Below, piece after piece: positions 26,076-35,074 of a stretch of 64,000 nucleotides of DNA. Position 1 is the first letter of the stretch; every line of letters begins with the position of its first letter. Made by a program: the position numbers and the translations under genes. Under the pieces are notes generated by a model. It saw nothing but the letters and a program-made list of their open reading frames with translations. It did no database searches and was not told the origin of the DNA. The stretch covers positions 1 through 64,000 of the forward strand of contig NZ_WNKX01000009.1 of NCBI RefSeq assembly GCF_009720745.1. The letters are read 5' to 3'. Source of the DNA: Massilia eburnea (lineage in GTDB: Bacteria > Pseudomonadota > Gammaproteobacteria > Burkholderiales > Burkholderiaceae_D).

Positions 26076-26975
26076 ATGGCTTTTGACCGTTTGGAGGCAA
26101 TGCGCGCCTTTTGCCGCATCGTCGAAATAGGGAGTTTCGTCGGCGCGGCGGAAGCGCTGGGCGTGCCCAAGACCACCATCTCCGGGCAGATCCAGGGCCT
26201 GGAAGCCCACTTGGGCATGAAGCTGCTGCACCGGACCACGCGCCGGGTCTCGCCCACCGCCGATGGCGCGGCCTACTATGAAGGCGCCCGCACCTTGCTG
26301 GACGACCTGGATGAACTGGAGTCTTCGCGCCACCATTTGCGCGGCCGGGTGCGGGTCGAAATGCCGTCGCCGGTCGGCACCTCCCTCATCATTCCCGCGC
26401 TGCCCGATTTCGCGGCGCGCTTCCCCGACGTGCAGCTCGATATCGGCTGCGGCGAACGCGTGGTCGACATCGTGCAGGAGGGCATCGATTGCGCCCTGCG
26501 CGGCGGCCCGGTGGCGGACCAGGACCTGGTCGCGCGGCTGGTGGGCAATATGCGCTTCTGCCTGTGCGCCGCACCGGGCTACCTGGCGGCAGCGCCGAAG
26601 CTCGCAACGGTGGAGGACTTGCCCGCGCATCGCTACCTTGGCTTTGTCTTCGCCGCGACAGGCCGCCAGCATATTCAGACCCTGCTGCGCGGCGAGCAGC
26701 GCTACATCATCGAACAGCAGGCGGCGATGCGCTTCAACAGTGCGGCTGCCTACATCGCTTCCGGCGTGGCGGGCCTGGGCATCCTCAACATCCCGCGCGC
26801 CGAAGCCGCGCCGCATTTGCGCAGCGGCGCCCTGGTGGAAGTCCTGCCCGACTGGCAGCTGGGCAGCATGCCGATCAGCCTTGTCTACCCTTATGCGCGG
26901 CGGCTGTCGGCCCGCGTGCGCGCCTTCACCGACTGGGCCACCGCCTTGTTCGCCAACGACCCGCTATGGCGCTGA
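26076..26975 (+). CDS. LysR-family transcriptional regulator
   Basis: A 299-residue LysR regulator: N-terminal HTH (FDRLEAMRAFCRIVE, then GAAEALGVPKTTISGQIQGL and LLHRTTRRVSPT, residues 3-60) and a periplasmic-binding-like effector domain from about 90. The ATG at 26076 is preferred over TTG 26043. It diverges from the AhpD-like gene, the usual arrangement for LysR regulators and their targets. Confidence 0.9.
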   Translation: MAFDRLEAMRAFCRIVEIGSFVGAAEALGVPKTTISGQIQGLEAHLGMKLLHRTTRRVSPTADGAAYYEGARTLLDDLDELESSRHHLRGRVRVEMPSPVGTSLIIPALPDFAARFPDVQLDIGCGERVVDIVQEGIDCALRGGPVADQDLVARLVGNMRFCLCAAPGYLAAAPKLATVEDLPAHRYLGFVFAATGRQHIQTLLRGEQRYIIEQQAAMRFNSAAAYIASGVAGLGILNIPRAEAAPHLRSGALVEVLPDWQLGSMPISLVYPYARRLSARVRAFTDWATALFANDPLWR

Positions 26976-27037
26976 GTAATTGCTGAGTCCGTTGTGTTAC
27001 TGTTGGCGTTCGGTCCGTTTATTTGAGGAGGTGTGCC

Positions 27038-27430
27038 ATGGGTATTCTCGATGTGCTGAGCCAATTCTCGGGCGGTAATCACCCGGAAGGGATGCTGGAA
27101 GCAGTGACCACGATGCTGAACGATCCACGCATCGGCGGCCTGCAAGGCTTGGTGACAAAATTCCAGCAGGGCGGCATGAGCGGCGTGATCGCGACCTGGG
27201 TCGGCACCGGCCAGAACCAGCCAATCAGTCCGGACCAGTTGCAATCGGTGCTGGGCAACGAGCACCTGCAGCAGATCGCCAGCCAGCTAGGCCTCAATCC
27301 GCAGGAAGTCGCCGGCCATCTGGCGCAGCTGCTGCCGCAGGTGGTCGACAAGCTCACGCCGGACGGCACCATCCCGCAGGATGGCGGCGGCCTTGGCGGC
27401 ATGCTGGGCGGCTTGTTCGGCCGTTCCTGA
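27038..27430 (+). CDS. YidB/DUF937 family protein
   Basis: A 130-residue protein of the YidB/DUF937 family, with the Gly/Gln-rich helical pattern GLQGLVTKFQQGGMSGVIATW, SPDQLQSVLG and a C-terminal GGGLGGMLGGLFG. Function is unknown in the family. GAGGAGGTG lies directly before the ATG at 27038. Confidence 0.85.
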   Translation: MGILDVLSQFSGGNHPEGMLEAVTTMLNDPRIGGLQGLVTKFQQGGMSGVIATWVGTGQNQPISPDQLQSVLGNEHLQQIASQLGLNPQEVAGHLAQLLPQVVDKLTPDGTIPQDGGGLGGMLGGLFGRS

Positions 27431-27537
27431 AGGCGATACTGAAACCAATATTGAGGTCGCAAAAGATACGATTGGTCGATTCCCAACCCTGTGACTAGCA
27501 TGGTAAGGCAGTCAAAAAATCACAGGGAGACCTTTCA

Positions 27538-29067
27538 ATGTATAGAACTGCCTTACGCGGCATCGCCGCATGTTTCGCCATGCTTGTCGGTATGGTTTTC
27601 TCCGCGCACGCCGCCACGCCGATCACGATCAATACAAGCGTGCAGTACAAGATCAAGAACGTTAATAGCGGCCTGGTGCTGGGTATCGATGGCGCCAGCC
27701 AGGCCGCGGGCGCCAAGGTAATCCAGTGGGCCGACAACGGAACCACCGATCACCTGTGGCACTTCATGCCGATGGGGAATGGGCGCTATAACATAGAGAA
27801 CATGCTGACGCACCAGGTGCTGGGCGTGACCAATGCCTCCACTGCCGACGGCGCGCAAATCGTCCAATGGTCGGACAACGGCACGTCGGACCATCTGTGG
27901 ATCGTCACCCAGGCGGCAAGCGGCAATTTCCTGATCCAGAACGTCAACAGCGGCAAATACCTGGACGTGTATATGGCCAGCGTGTCAAATACCGCGACCA
28001 TCGACCAGTGGGGTTCGACCGGCTGCAACTGCCAGGAGTGGCAACTGGTGAATACCGGGACAAGCCCGTATCCTGCGCCGCGCGCCATCACGGGGAACGG
28101 CATCTTTGTGCACGATCCTTATATGCTGCGCGACAGCGGCGGAAAGTATTGGCTGTATGGTTCGCACCAGACGCTGGCTACGTCGACCGATGGCGTCAAT
28201 TTCGCCAACTACACAAGCTGCACCACAGGCCAGATGGGCGGCTACGCTCCAAACTGCCCGCCGATCGGCCCGGACTTCAGCTCCTGGAGCGGACTGCAGA
28301 CGCCGAAGGGATGGAACAACGGCGCCAATACCGACGTCTGGGCGCCAAGCCTGATGCTGGTGAACGGCACCTACTACCAGTACTACTCGATCCCGTACCT
28401 GCCAAGCAGCGGAGCGGAAGCGGTAATTGGCGTCGCCACCAGCAGCTCGCCGGCAGGTCCTTGGACCGACAAAGGCTTCGTCACCAAATCCTGGAACAGC
28501 AGCACCACCTCGCCGCCGCCAGGCTTCTGGGCTACGACTGACAATGCGATCGACCCGGCGCCGTTCCAGGACGCCAGCGGCAACTGGTGGATGGCGTGGG
28601 GCTCGTGGACTGACGGCACGCACCTGGTGCAGCTTGATCCCGCCAATGGCCTGATCAAGACCAATGCACCGGTGTACACCGTTGCCAAACGCGGCACGCC
28701 GTCGGCGGGCGAAGAAGGACCGTTCATCTACTACTACAACGGCTATTACTACTATTTCGCACCAATCAACGAGTGCTGCAAAGGCTCGACCAGCACATAC
28801 CGTACCATCGTTGGCCGCTCCAGCAGCGTGACCGGGCCATATGTTGACCGCGCCGGGGTAGCGCTGACGGCAGGCGGCGGCACCATTCTGCTCAGCACCC
28901 ACGGCAACATCATCGGCCCTGGCGGCGGCAGTGTGTTTACCGACGCCGGCAACAACAATACGCCGACCTTTGTCTACCACTATTACGACGGCAACAACGG
29001 CGGCCGTGCTACCTTGGGCATCAATACGCTCGGATTCACCGCCGACGGATGGCCTTTCGTTAAATAA
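27538..29067 (+). CDS. Secreted GH43 glycosidase with N-terminal ricin-type lectin domain
   Basis: A 509-residue exported enzyme. After a signal peptide (ending AHAATP) comes a ricin-B lectin domain (about 35-165) with repeated HLW/QW units (DHLWHFMPMGNGRYNIENM, DHLWIVTQ, CQEWQLV). The catalytic five-bladed propeller starts near 185. Its expected GH43 residues are visible: D193 in FVHDPYML (general base), D339 in NAIDPAPF (pKa modulator) and E393 in GEEGPFIY (general acid). This is closest to the arabinan-cleaving branch; the linkage is inferred. It stands alone, without sugar genes beside it. GH43 enzymes act outside the cell on plant arabinans or xylans. Confidence 0.88.
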   Translation: MYRTALRGIAACFAMLVGMVFSAHAATPITINTSVQYKIKNVNSGLVLGIDGASQAAGAKVIQWADNGTTDHLWHFMPMGNGRYNIENMLTHQVLGVTNASTADGAQIVQWSDNGTSDHLWIVTQAASGNFLIQNVNSGKYLDVYMASVSNTATIDQWGSTGCNCQEWQLVNTGTSPYPAPRAITGNGIFVHDPYMLRDSGGKYWLYGSHQTLATSTDGVNFANYTSCTTGQMGGYAPNCPPIGPDFSSWSGLQTPKGWNNGANTDVWAPSLMLVNGTYYQYYSIPYLPSSGAEAVIGVATSSSPAGPWTDKGFVTKSWNSSTTSPPPGFWATTDNAIDPAPFQDASGNWWMAWGSWTDGTHLVQLDPANGLIKTNAPVYTVAKRGTPSAGEEGPFIYYYNGYYYYFAPINECCKGSTSTYRTIVGRSSSVTGPYVDRAGVALTAGGGTILLSTHGNIIGPGGGSVFTDAGNNNTPTFVYHYYDGNNGGRATLGINTLGFTADGWPFVK

Positions 29068-29086
29068 GGCCGAGCGGTGCAGGGAG

Positions 29087-29104
29087 GGCGGGGCGCGCCC
29101 CGCC
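29087..29104. repeat. 18-bp perfect palindrome between convergent genes
   Basis: GGCGGGGC and GCCCCGCC flank a central GC. It lies between the ends of the GH43 gene and the convergent serine-hydrolase gene and probably serves as a transcription stop, although there is no T-run. Confidence 0.4.
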
Positions 29105-29125
29105 GGATGAATTTCCTGGTTGTGC

Positions 29126-30718
29126 TCAGTCGAGCTTTTGGAACTGCAGATCGAATAGGCGCTCCCTCGCCAAGCTCGCGCCTGTGACGCCCCCTTTGGC
29201 ATCACGTTTGAAGCGGACCACGATGTCGTCGCCGCCAAAGGTATCCGGGCCGAGCGGCGCGAGATGGAATACGAAGTCGGGACGGTAGGCAATGCGGAAG
29301 TCCAGGTTGGCCCCATCGGGAATGACCTGGTAGGTCGTCATCACTTCGTCGTTCCTGTAGAGGCCCGCATAAGCCTTCGGTGCGCTTGCGTCGCCTACGC
29401 GCCGGTAACGCACCGTATCACCGCCAGGCCCGCGCGCGATGAAGCTGTCGTTGTCCGCAAACGTAAATGTCCCGGATTTCACTGCAAAGGCCCTGCCGCC
29501 AAGCGCGCGCAGGAGGGTTCCATTCGGTAGCGTGAGGCCGCCGTCGCGATAGGCGAGGGGAACCTTGACGCCAGTCAGCGTGTTATAAAAAGTGCCGGCC
29601 AAGGAGGCTGAAACTGGCGGGACCGACTGTTCCTGCGCGCCATTGGCTGATGGGGGCAGCAGCTCTTGCGCGATGGCGTGCGCCAGCGTGCCGGGGTTCA
29701 CATCGCCCGCGTTGCACAGCAAGGCGATCGACAAGCCCTGCTCCGGATAGCGGCCAAGCCAGGTGCGATAGCCCGCAGTGGAGCCGTCATGTGCCACTTG
29801 CACGGCGCCCTGAAAATTCGTCACCGACAGGCCGTGGCCGTACACGCTCACCTGGCCGGCGGGCAGCGCAGGTATCTGCTCAAAGTGCTGCGCGACGAAA
29901 GCGCCAAGGCGTTTGCTGGTCAAGGCCTCATTCCAGATCATCAGATCGCTGACCGTGGTGAGTATGCCGCCATGGCCGATCACATCTTCAAATGGCATAT
30001 CTTGCTCATAGCCGGCATCGGCACGACTGTAGGCTATCGCGCGGTCGGGCACGACGCGCCTGAAATTGTCGCGCCACTGCGTATGCGTCATGCCAAGCGG
30101 CGCAAACATGCGCTCGCGGGTAAATTCCGCCAGGGTTTTTCCACTGACGCGTTGAACTACCAGCGCCGCCAGGACATAGCCGGTATTGGTGTATGAGTAG
30201 CGAGTACCAGGCTGGAAATTAAGCGAGCGTTGGCGTGCCGTCAGCGCCAACGCCTGATCCATCGTGACCGCCCGGGTGCCGCGTGGCCAGCCGCTCATCT
30301 GAACGAGAGCGCCCCAGTCGCGCAAGCCGCTGGTGTGCGTCAGCAAGTGGTCAATGGTGATGCGCTGGCCGTAATCAGGCAACTCCGGCAGATATTTGCG
30401 CACGTCGTCCGATAGCGACAGCTTGCCGTCCTGCGCCAGCAGCAGGATCGCCGCCGCGGTAAATTGCTTGGAAACGGAGCCGGCTTCGAATACCGTCTCC
30501 GGCGTGTTTGGTACGTGGTGTTCCAGGTCAGCCTGGCCATATGCCCGCACCACTACAGGCTTTCCTGCCTGCCCGATTGCCACTGCGCAGCCCGGGGTGT
30601 CTGGGCCTGCCCAAGTATTGAATATCTTGTCGGTCAGCTGGGGAAGTGCCGCACTTTGCGTCGCAGCATACAACGGGGCTTGCAGCCCGAATAAAAGTGC
30701 TACGGCTAGCTTGATCAT
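29126..30718 (-). CDS. Serine beta-lactamase-like hydrolase (class C/esterase/D-aminopeptidase type)
   Basis: A 530-residue exported protein with signal peptide (MIKLAVALLFGLQAPLYA). The SxxK motif is S81-V-S-K84 in FEAGSVSKQF, the YxN motif is Y176-T-N178, and HDG in VQVAHDGSTAGY takes the place of the KTG box. A C-terminal domain of about 150 residues (SLAGTFYNTLTGVKVPLAYR, GPGGDTVRYRRVG) is of the type found in D-aminopeptidases and esterase-like family members. It probably cleaves an ester or D-amino-acid peptide, not beta-lactams. The ATG at 30718 has GGAGA upstream. Confidence 0.85.
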   Translation of the reverse strand: MIKLAVALLFGLQAPLYAATQSAALPQLTDKIFNTWAGPDTPGCAVAIGQAGKPVVVRAYGQADLEHHVPNTPETVFEAGSVSKQFTAAAILLLAQDGKLSLSDDVRKYLPELPDYGQRITIDHLLTHTSGLRDWGALVQMSGWPRGTRAVTMDQALALTARQRSLNFQPGTRYSYTNTGYVLAALVVQRVSGKTLAEFTRERMFAPLGMTHTQWRDNFRRVVPDRAIAYSRADAGYEQDMPFEDVIGHGGILTTVSDLMIWNEALTSKRLGAFVAQHFEQIPALPAGQVSVYGHGLSVTNFQGAVQVAHDGSTAGYRTWLGRYPEQGLSIALLCNAGDVNPGTLAHAIAQELLPPSANGAQEQSVPPVSASLAGTFYNTLTGVKVPLAYRDGGLTLPNGTLLRALGGRAFAVKSGTFTFADNDSFIARGPGGDTVRYRRVGDASAPKAYAGLYRNDEVMTTYQVIPDGANLDFRIAYRPDFVFHLAPLGPDTFGGDDIVVRFKRDAKGGVTGASLARERLFDLQFQKLD

Positions 30719-30842
30719 GTTCTCCAGGTCTTTTGTGTTCGCAGCAATGCGGGATTTGTATTCTCCCAGAATGAGGCGAGGCGCGCATGAATCCGCTGAA
30801 GAGTTGTCAACAGCTGGCAAACGCGCATAGAATGCGAGGCGT

Positions 30843-30916
30843 GCGGGTGTAGTTCAATGGTAGAACGGCAGCTTCCCAAGCTTTAGACGTGGGTTCGATT
30901 CCCATCACCCGCTCCA
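30843..30916 (+). tRNA. tRNA-Gly (anticodon CCC)
   Basis: A 74-nt cloverleaf with acceptor stem GCGGGTG/CACCCGC fully paired, D-arm GTTC..GAAC, anticodon loop TTCCCAA, T-arm GTGGG-TTCGATT-CCCAT and an encoded CCA end. The anticodon stem GCAGC/GCTTT contains one C-U mismatch at the second pair and a G-U at the first. Confidence 0.97.
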
Positions 30917-30977
30917 CTCCTTCTTCGGCGTACTTTCCTATGGTAGGGTAGCTACTTTGTAACCAAGGAGCTGCGCC

Positions 30978-31667
30978 ATGAGCATCAAGAATCACCTATC
31001 CATCCTGCTGGCCGGCCTGGCGCTCGCCGCCAGCGTACAAGCGGGCCCGCTGGACGCCCTGACCGACAAGGAAGCTGGCGGCGGCCTGAAAGCGGCGCTG
31101 GAAGCTGGCTCCGTAGCCGCGGTGGGCAAACTCGGCGTCGACGGCGGTTTCCTGAATAACGATGCGGTGCGCATCAAGCTGCCGAACATTCTGCAGAAGG
31201 CCCGTCCGCTGCTGGAAATGACCGGCCACGGCGAGCAGCTGGATGAACTCGAAACCGCGATGAACCACGCCGCCGAGCAAGCCGTACCGCTGGCGAAGCC
31301 TTTGCTGGTGAATGCCGTCAAATCGATGACGCTGAGCGACGCCAAGGCCATCCTGACGGGCGGCGATACGTCGGTCACCGATTTCTTCAAGGCGAAAACC
31401 GCATCCGAGCTGTCCGTGAAGTTCAAGCCGATTGTGAAAGGCGTGACGGACAAATCCAGGCTGTCCGGCAAATTCAACACGGCCATGGCGCAGGCCACCA
31501 AATACGGCCTGGCCACTGAAGACCAGGCGACGGTCGAAGGCTATGTCACCCAGCGCGCGCTGGATGGCCTGTACCTGATGATCGGTGAAGAAGAGAAGAA
31601 GATCCGCGAGAACCCGGTTTCGTACGGCAGCAAGGCGATTGCCAAAGTCTTCGGCCTGCTGAAATAG
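30978..31667 (+). CDS. DUF4197 family exported protein
   Basis: A 229-residue protein with a signal peptide (ending SVQAGPLD). The mature part is helical and matches the DUF4197 family: LTDKEAGGGLKAALEAG, DAVRIKLPNILQKARPLLE and LDGLYLMIGEEEKKIRENP. The family is widespread in Proteobacteria and has no established function. The ATG has AAGGAG upstream. Confidence 0.88.
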   Translation: MSIKNHLSILLAGLALAASVQAGPLDALTDKEAGGGLKAALEAGSVAAVGKLGVDGGFLNNDAVRIKLPNILQKARPLLEMTGHGEQLDELETAMNHAAEQAVPLAKPLLVNAVKSMTLSDAKAILTGGDTSVTDFFKAKTASELSVKFKPIVKGVTDKSRLSGKFNTAMAQATKYGLATEDQATVEGYVTQRALDGLYLMIGEEEKKIRENPVSYGSKAIAKVFGLLK

Positions 31668-31681
31668 AGCTCGGCGGCGAA

Positions 31682-31915
31682 TTAAATCAAGGTGCGCCTG
31701 CGCGGGTTGCGTGCCTGCGCGGCGGAATTCAGTACCTCCAGCTGGCCGGCCTTGAAGGTTTGCTGGTGCTCGCCATCGCTGTCGTGCCAGCGGCACACAA
31801 CATCGTCATCATCACCCAGGCCACTGCGGCCCGGGGTGGTGCGGATCACCAGCATTTTATGGCGCCAGCCAAGTGGCCGCACCGCATCGCCCGCCTTTGC
31901 CCGTTCGCGTTCCAT
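31682..31915 (-). CDS. YodC-like (DUF2158) small protein
   Basis: A 77-residue protein with the DUF2158 pattern: KAGDAVRPLGW, LVIRTTPG, VVCRWHDSDGEHQQTFKAGQLEVL. This small SH3-like fold has no known role. Its end is 15 bp from the convergent DUF4197 gene. Confidence 0.7.
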   Translation of the reverse strand: MERERAKAGDAVRPLGWRHKMLVIRTTPGRSGLGDDDDVVCRWHDSDGEHQQTFKAGQLEVLNSAAQARNPRRRTLI

Positions 31916-31981
31916 GATTGCCCCCTGCTAGCTACAACCATCATGATACGCCTGCCGGGCAAGGCAGGGCGCTAGTTACTT

Positions 31982-32707
31982 TCAGGAACCTATCAGCTGG
32001 ACCGCATCAATGTACAGGCGGTCCGTCGTGATGTTATTGGACTTGGTGATGCGCGCAGCCTTGGCCTTATAGGCGGTCTTTTCAATCGGCTGCACAAGCC
32101 AGGTGCGGGCGCCGCGCTTGTCGGCTTTCACCATGTTCACGCCGCTCCAGACGGTGTTCCACTTGCCATCGGTATCCTGCAGTTCCAGCTTGGTGATGCC
32201 TTCCAGGCCATAGCCGTCGCTGATCGCCACGCGCAACTGGGTGGCGTTAACCGGCTTCTCGAAGGTCACTTCCAGCGAGTCGAAACCGACGTCGCTGCCC
32301 TTGGTGGCGTAGGATTTGCCGTCGACCTTGCCGGTGGCATTGGCCGGCTCGTAGGTGCTGCCGCCGTATTCCGAGGTGGCGCTTGCAGTCTTGGCCCATT
32401 GGCCGTTGGCGTCGTTGATGTAGCCGTCCTCCATGTTGGAGTAATCGAGCTTGGCCTGGCGCTTGGCCATTTCCTTCTGCTCGTCGCTCAGGTTTTCCGT
32501 ATTCACCTGCGGCGTTTGCAGCGGACCGTTGCTGGCGGCGGCTGCGGCGGGAGCTGGTGCCGCCGGAGCAGGTGCTGGTGCAGGTGCGGTAGCCGCTGCG
32601 GCGGCTGGTGCGGGCGCGGCTTCCGCGGCGGTTACTGGCGCTGGCGCTTTCTTGGCGCAGGCGGCGAGCAGCAGGGCAGGTAACAGCAAAGCGTACTTGG
32701 TCTTCAT
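31982..32707 (-). CDS. Lipoprotein with discoidin-like carbohydrate/ligand-binding domain
   Basis: A 241-residue lipoprotein: signal with lipobox LLAAC, a long Ala/Pro linker (about residues 25-62), then a domain at about 95-241 that reads like an F5/8C (discoidin) fold (TASATSEYGGSTYEPANATG, VTFEKPVNATQLRVAISDG, DRLYIDAVQLIG). It is likely anchored to the outer membrane. The ATG at 32707 is preferred over an upstream in-frame start at 32731. Ligand unknown. Confidence 0.75.
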   Translation of the reverse strand: MKTKYALLLPALLLAACAKKAPAPVTAAEAAPAPAAAAATAPAPAPAPAAPAPAAAAASNGPLQTPQVNTENLSDEQKEMAKRQAKLDYSNMEDGYINDANGQWAKTASATSEYGGSTYEPANATGKVDGKSYATKGSDVGFDSLEVTFEKPVNATQLRVAISDGYGLEGITKLELQDTDGKWNTVWSGVNMVKADKRGARTWLVQPIEKTAYKAKAARITKSNNITTDRLYIDAVQLIGS

Positions 32708-32810
32708 CACGATTCCCTTATTGATTATCAAAACAACAAGTCGCCGATGATGTCACAACTGCGCCCCGCGTTCAATCGTGCGCGGGGTCTGGTAAGTTAC
32801 TCAGTGCTAT

Positions 32811-33314
32811 TTACGCAACGTTAACGTCGAGTAGCACGGCGTAGGACAGGCGTTTGCCTTCGAACAGCTGACCGCCACGAATCACAGCGTCGGTGGAGGT
32901 GAGCTGGCCTTCGATTTCCTGGCGTGCCAGCATGGTGCGGAAAGCCAGCGCATCTTTCGGCGCCAGGTAGCCCACCATCTCGTTGTTGAGGAAGACGGCG
33001 ACGGCCTTGTCTTCATAAGGGTTGTTGTCGTCGGCCAGCAGCAGGGCTTTATGGCGGGCGTCGGCAGCGGCATCGCCATGGTCGCCGGCCAGTGCGCGGA
33101 TCGCCTCGGAATAGCGCGATTCGCCCAGCACTTCCAGCTGGAAGCGGCCTTCATCGGTCCAGTGGTGCACCGGCTCGCCCTGCGGCAGCGGGGTGTAGGA
33201 GCCGCCGACCGGTTTGCCCGTTGGCGCCGGGTCGGCCTTCGGCCCGCCCTTGAGCAGGAAATACAGCGTTACCAGCGCCAGGACGATGATCAGGATATTC
33301 AATGCGAGGGCCAT
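32811..33314 (-). CDS. Membrane-anchored HIRAN-like domain protein
   Basis: A 167-residue protein with one N-terminal transmembrane helix (MALALNILIIVLALVTLYFLL) and a soluble domain with RFQLEVLGESRYSEAIRAL, then NNPYEDKAVAVFLNNEMVGY and LAPKDALAFR. This layout resembles the HIRAN fold, normally seen in helicases. The ATG at 33314 has AGGAAG upstream. Role unknown. Confidence 0.65.
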   Translation of the reverse strand: MALALNILIIVLALVTLYFLLKGGPKADPAPTGKPVGGSYTPLPQGEPVHHWTDEGRFQLEVLGESRYSEAIRALAGDHGDAAADARHKALLLADDNNPYEDKAVAVFLNNEMVGYLAPKDALAFRTMLARQEIEGQLTSTDAVIRGGQLFEGKRLSYAVLLDVNVA

Positions 33315-33411
33315 GAAAGTGGGCTTCCTAAGGGACAAGACCCGCTATTATCGCAGGCCGGGCGCAAAAACCGGAATGGTATAATCGCCCCTTTTCCTTG
33401 CACGTTTAGCC

Positions 33412-34122
33412 ATGTCTTCCGAATCCACGCCAAAGGGCAAAATGCTCTACGACCCGACCGAACACCGCATCCGCAGCTTCGTTACGCGTGCTGGCCGCCT
33501 GTCTACCGGCCAGGAACGTGGGTTGAAGGAGTTCGGCCCGCAATTCCTGGTCGACTACAAGAAGGAAGCCCTGGATTACGAGAAGACTTTCGGCCGCAAG
33601 GCGCCTGTGGTCCTGGAAATAGGCTTTGGCATGGGCGGCACCACGGCGCACATCGCCAAGGTCATGCCGGAGAAAGACTTCATCGGCGTGGAAGTGCACA
33701 CCCCGGGCGTGGGCAGCCTGCTCAAGATGATCGGTGAAGAAGGCATCACCAACCTGCGCGTGATCCAGCATGACGCAGTGGAGGTCCTGCGCGACATGAT
33801 CCCGGCCGCGTCGCTGGCGGGCGTGCACATCTACTTCCCTGACCCATGGCACAAGGCGCGCCACAACAAGCGCCGCCTGATCCAGGCGCCGTTCGTGAAG
33901 ACCCTGTGCGAGCACATTGCCCCGGGCGGCTACATCCACCTGGCCACCGACTGGGAGGATTACGCGGTGCAGATGCTGGAAGTGCTGAGCGCTGAATCGG
34001 CCCTGCAGAATACCGCCGACGGCTACGCACCGCAGCCTGCATATCGCCCGCTGACCAAGTTTGAAAACCGCGGCCTGAAACTGGGCCACGGCGTATGGGA
34101 CCTGGTCTTCACCAAAAAGTAA
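33412..34122 (+). CDS. trmB: tRNA (guanine-N7-)-methyltransferase TrmB
   Basis: A 236-residue enzyme that makes m7G46 in tRNA. SAM-binding sequence [24 protein letters not shown] and the catalytic block [16 protein letters not shown] are present, followed by TDWEDYA and TKFENRG. Full length for the family. It ends 1 bp from the convergent EamA gene. Confidence 0.96.
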   Translation: MSSESTPKGKMLYDPTEHRIRSFVTRAGRLSTGQERGLKEFGPQFLVDYKKEALDYEKTFGRKAPVVLEIGFGMGGTTAHIAKVMPEKDFIGVEVHTPGVGSLLKMIGEEGITNLRVIQHDAVEVLRDMIPAASLAGVHIYFPDPWHKARHNKRRLIQAPFVKTLCEHIAPGGYIHLATDWEDYAVQMLEVLSAESALQNTADGYAPQPAYRPLTKFENRGLKLGHGVWDLVFTKK

Positions 34123-34123
34123 T

Positions 34124-35020
34124 CTAGGCAGCCGCCGGCGCCCGGGCCTTGGCCCGTGCCGGCATGAACGCCAGCAGATTCCCCCCGATCACCAGCAGCA
34201 GTCCGGCCAGCGCCATGCTGCTCCACTGGTAGCCCTCAAAGACGGTAGACACCGTCAGCGCCACCACTGGGAACAGCACGGTGCAGTATGCCGCGCGGTC
34301 CGGCCCGATCCGCCCCACCAGCAGCAGGTAAGCCGTAAAGGCCACGACCGACCCAGGCACGGCCAGGTAGAGCAACGCGCCCACATAGCGCGGGCTTGGG
34401 TCGAAGTTGAACGGCATGCCCAGGGCCAGCGCGCCAAGCGTCAGGATGGTCGCGCCGCACAGCATGGCCCAGGCATTGGTCAGCCACGGCTGCATGCCCA
34501 GCGCCTGCATGCGGCTCGAAAGCAGGTTGCCGGTCGAGAAGCACAGTGTGCCAAGCAGCGCCAGGCCGAGGCCGGACAGCATGCCGCTGTCGTTCCAGTG
34601 TCCCCGCATCGAAGGCAGGAAGAGCAGTGCAATGCCCGCCAGCCCCAGCACCGCCCCACCAAGCACCTGCGGCCGGATCTGGCGCTGCATGAAGATGCGG
34701 CCATTGATTGCGTTCCAGATCGGCGCGGTGGAAAACACCACCGCCACCAGCCCGCTCGGTACCGACATGGTGGCGTAGTAGAAGCACAGGAAATTACAGC
34801 AGAACAGCGCGAGTCCTTGCGCCAGCAGATAGCGCCAGGCAGAACGCGGCGGCAGCATCTTCTGCCGGCGCACGAACAGGATCAGCATGAGGACCAGCGC
34901 GGCGATCCAGAAACGATAAGCGATCGACACCGGCGCTGGCACTGCGCCAAGCTGGAATTTGATCGCGATCCAGGTGGTACCCCAGATGAGCACCGTGGTG
35001 AGGTAGAGGGCAATATTCAT
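34124..35020 (-). CDS. EamA/DMT-superfamily transporter
   Basis: A 298-residue protein with ten hydrophobic helices and two EamA repeats (LIWGTTWIAIKFQLG at the start of the first; LGGAVLGLAGIALLFL and GMLSGLGLALLGTLCFSTGNLLSS marking the second). Family members export amino acids or metabolites. The ATG at 35020 is preferred over one at 35050. Substrate unknown. Confidence 0.88.
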   Translation of the reverse strand: MNIALYLTTVLIWGTTWIAIKFQLGAVPAPVSIAYRFWIAALVLMLILFVRRQKMLPPRSAWRYLLAQGLALFCCNFLCFYYATMSVPSGLVAVVFSTAPIWNAINGRIFMQRQIRPQVLGGAVLGLAGIALLFLPSMRGHWNDSGMLSGLGLALLGTLCFSTGNLLSSRMQALGMQPWLTNAWAMLCGATILTLGALALGMPFNFDPSPRYVGALLYLAVPGSVVAFTAYLLLVGRIGPDRAAYCTVLFPVVALTVSTVFEGYQWSSMALAGLLLVIGGNLLAFMPARAKARAPAAA

Positions 35021-35074
35021 AGTGCTGCCAGTGTGCCGCGCGCCGCACACTGGCAGTTGTCTGAACTTGCGGCT

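Noticed and set aside
29126..30718. A true beta-lactamase resistance gene
   Set aside because: It has an extra C-terminal domain and HDG in place of KTG, typical of esterases or D-aminopeptidases rather than class C beta-lactamases.
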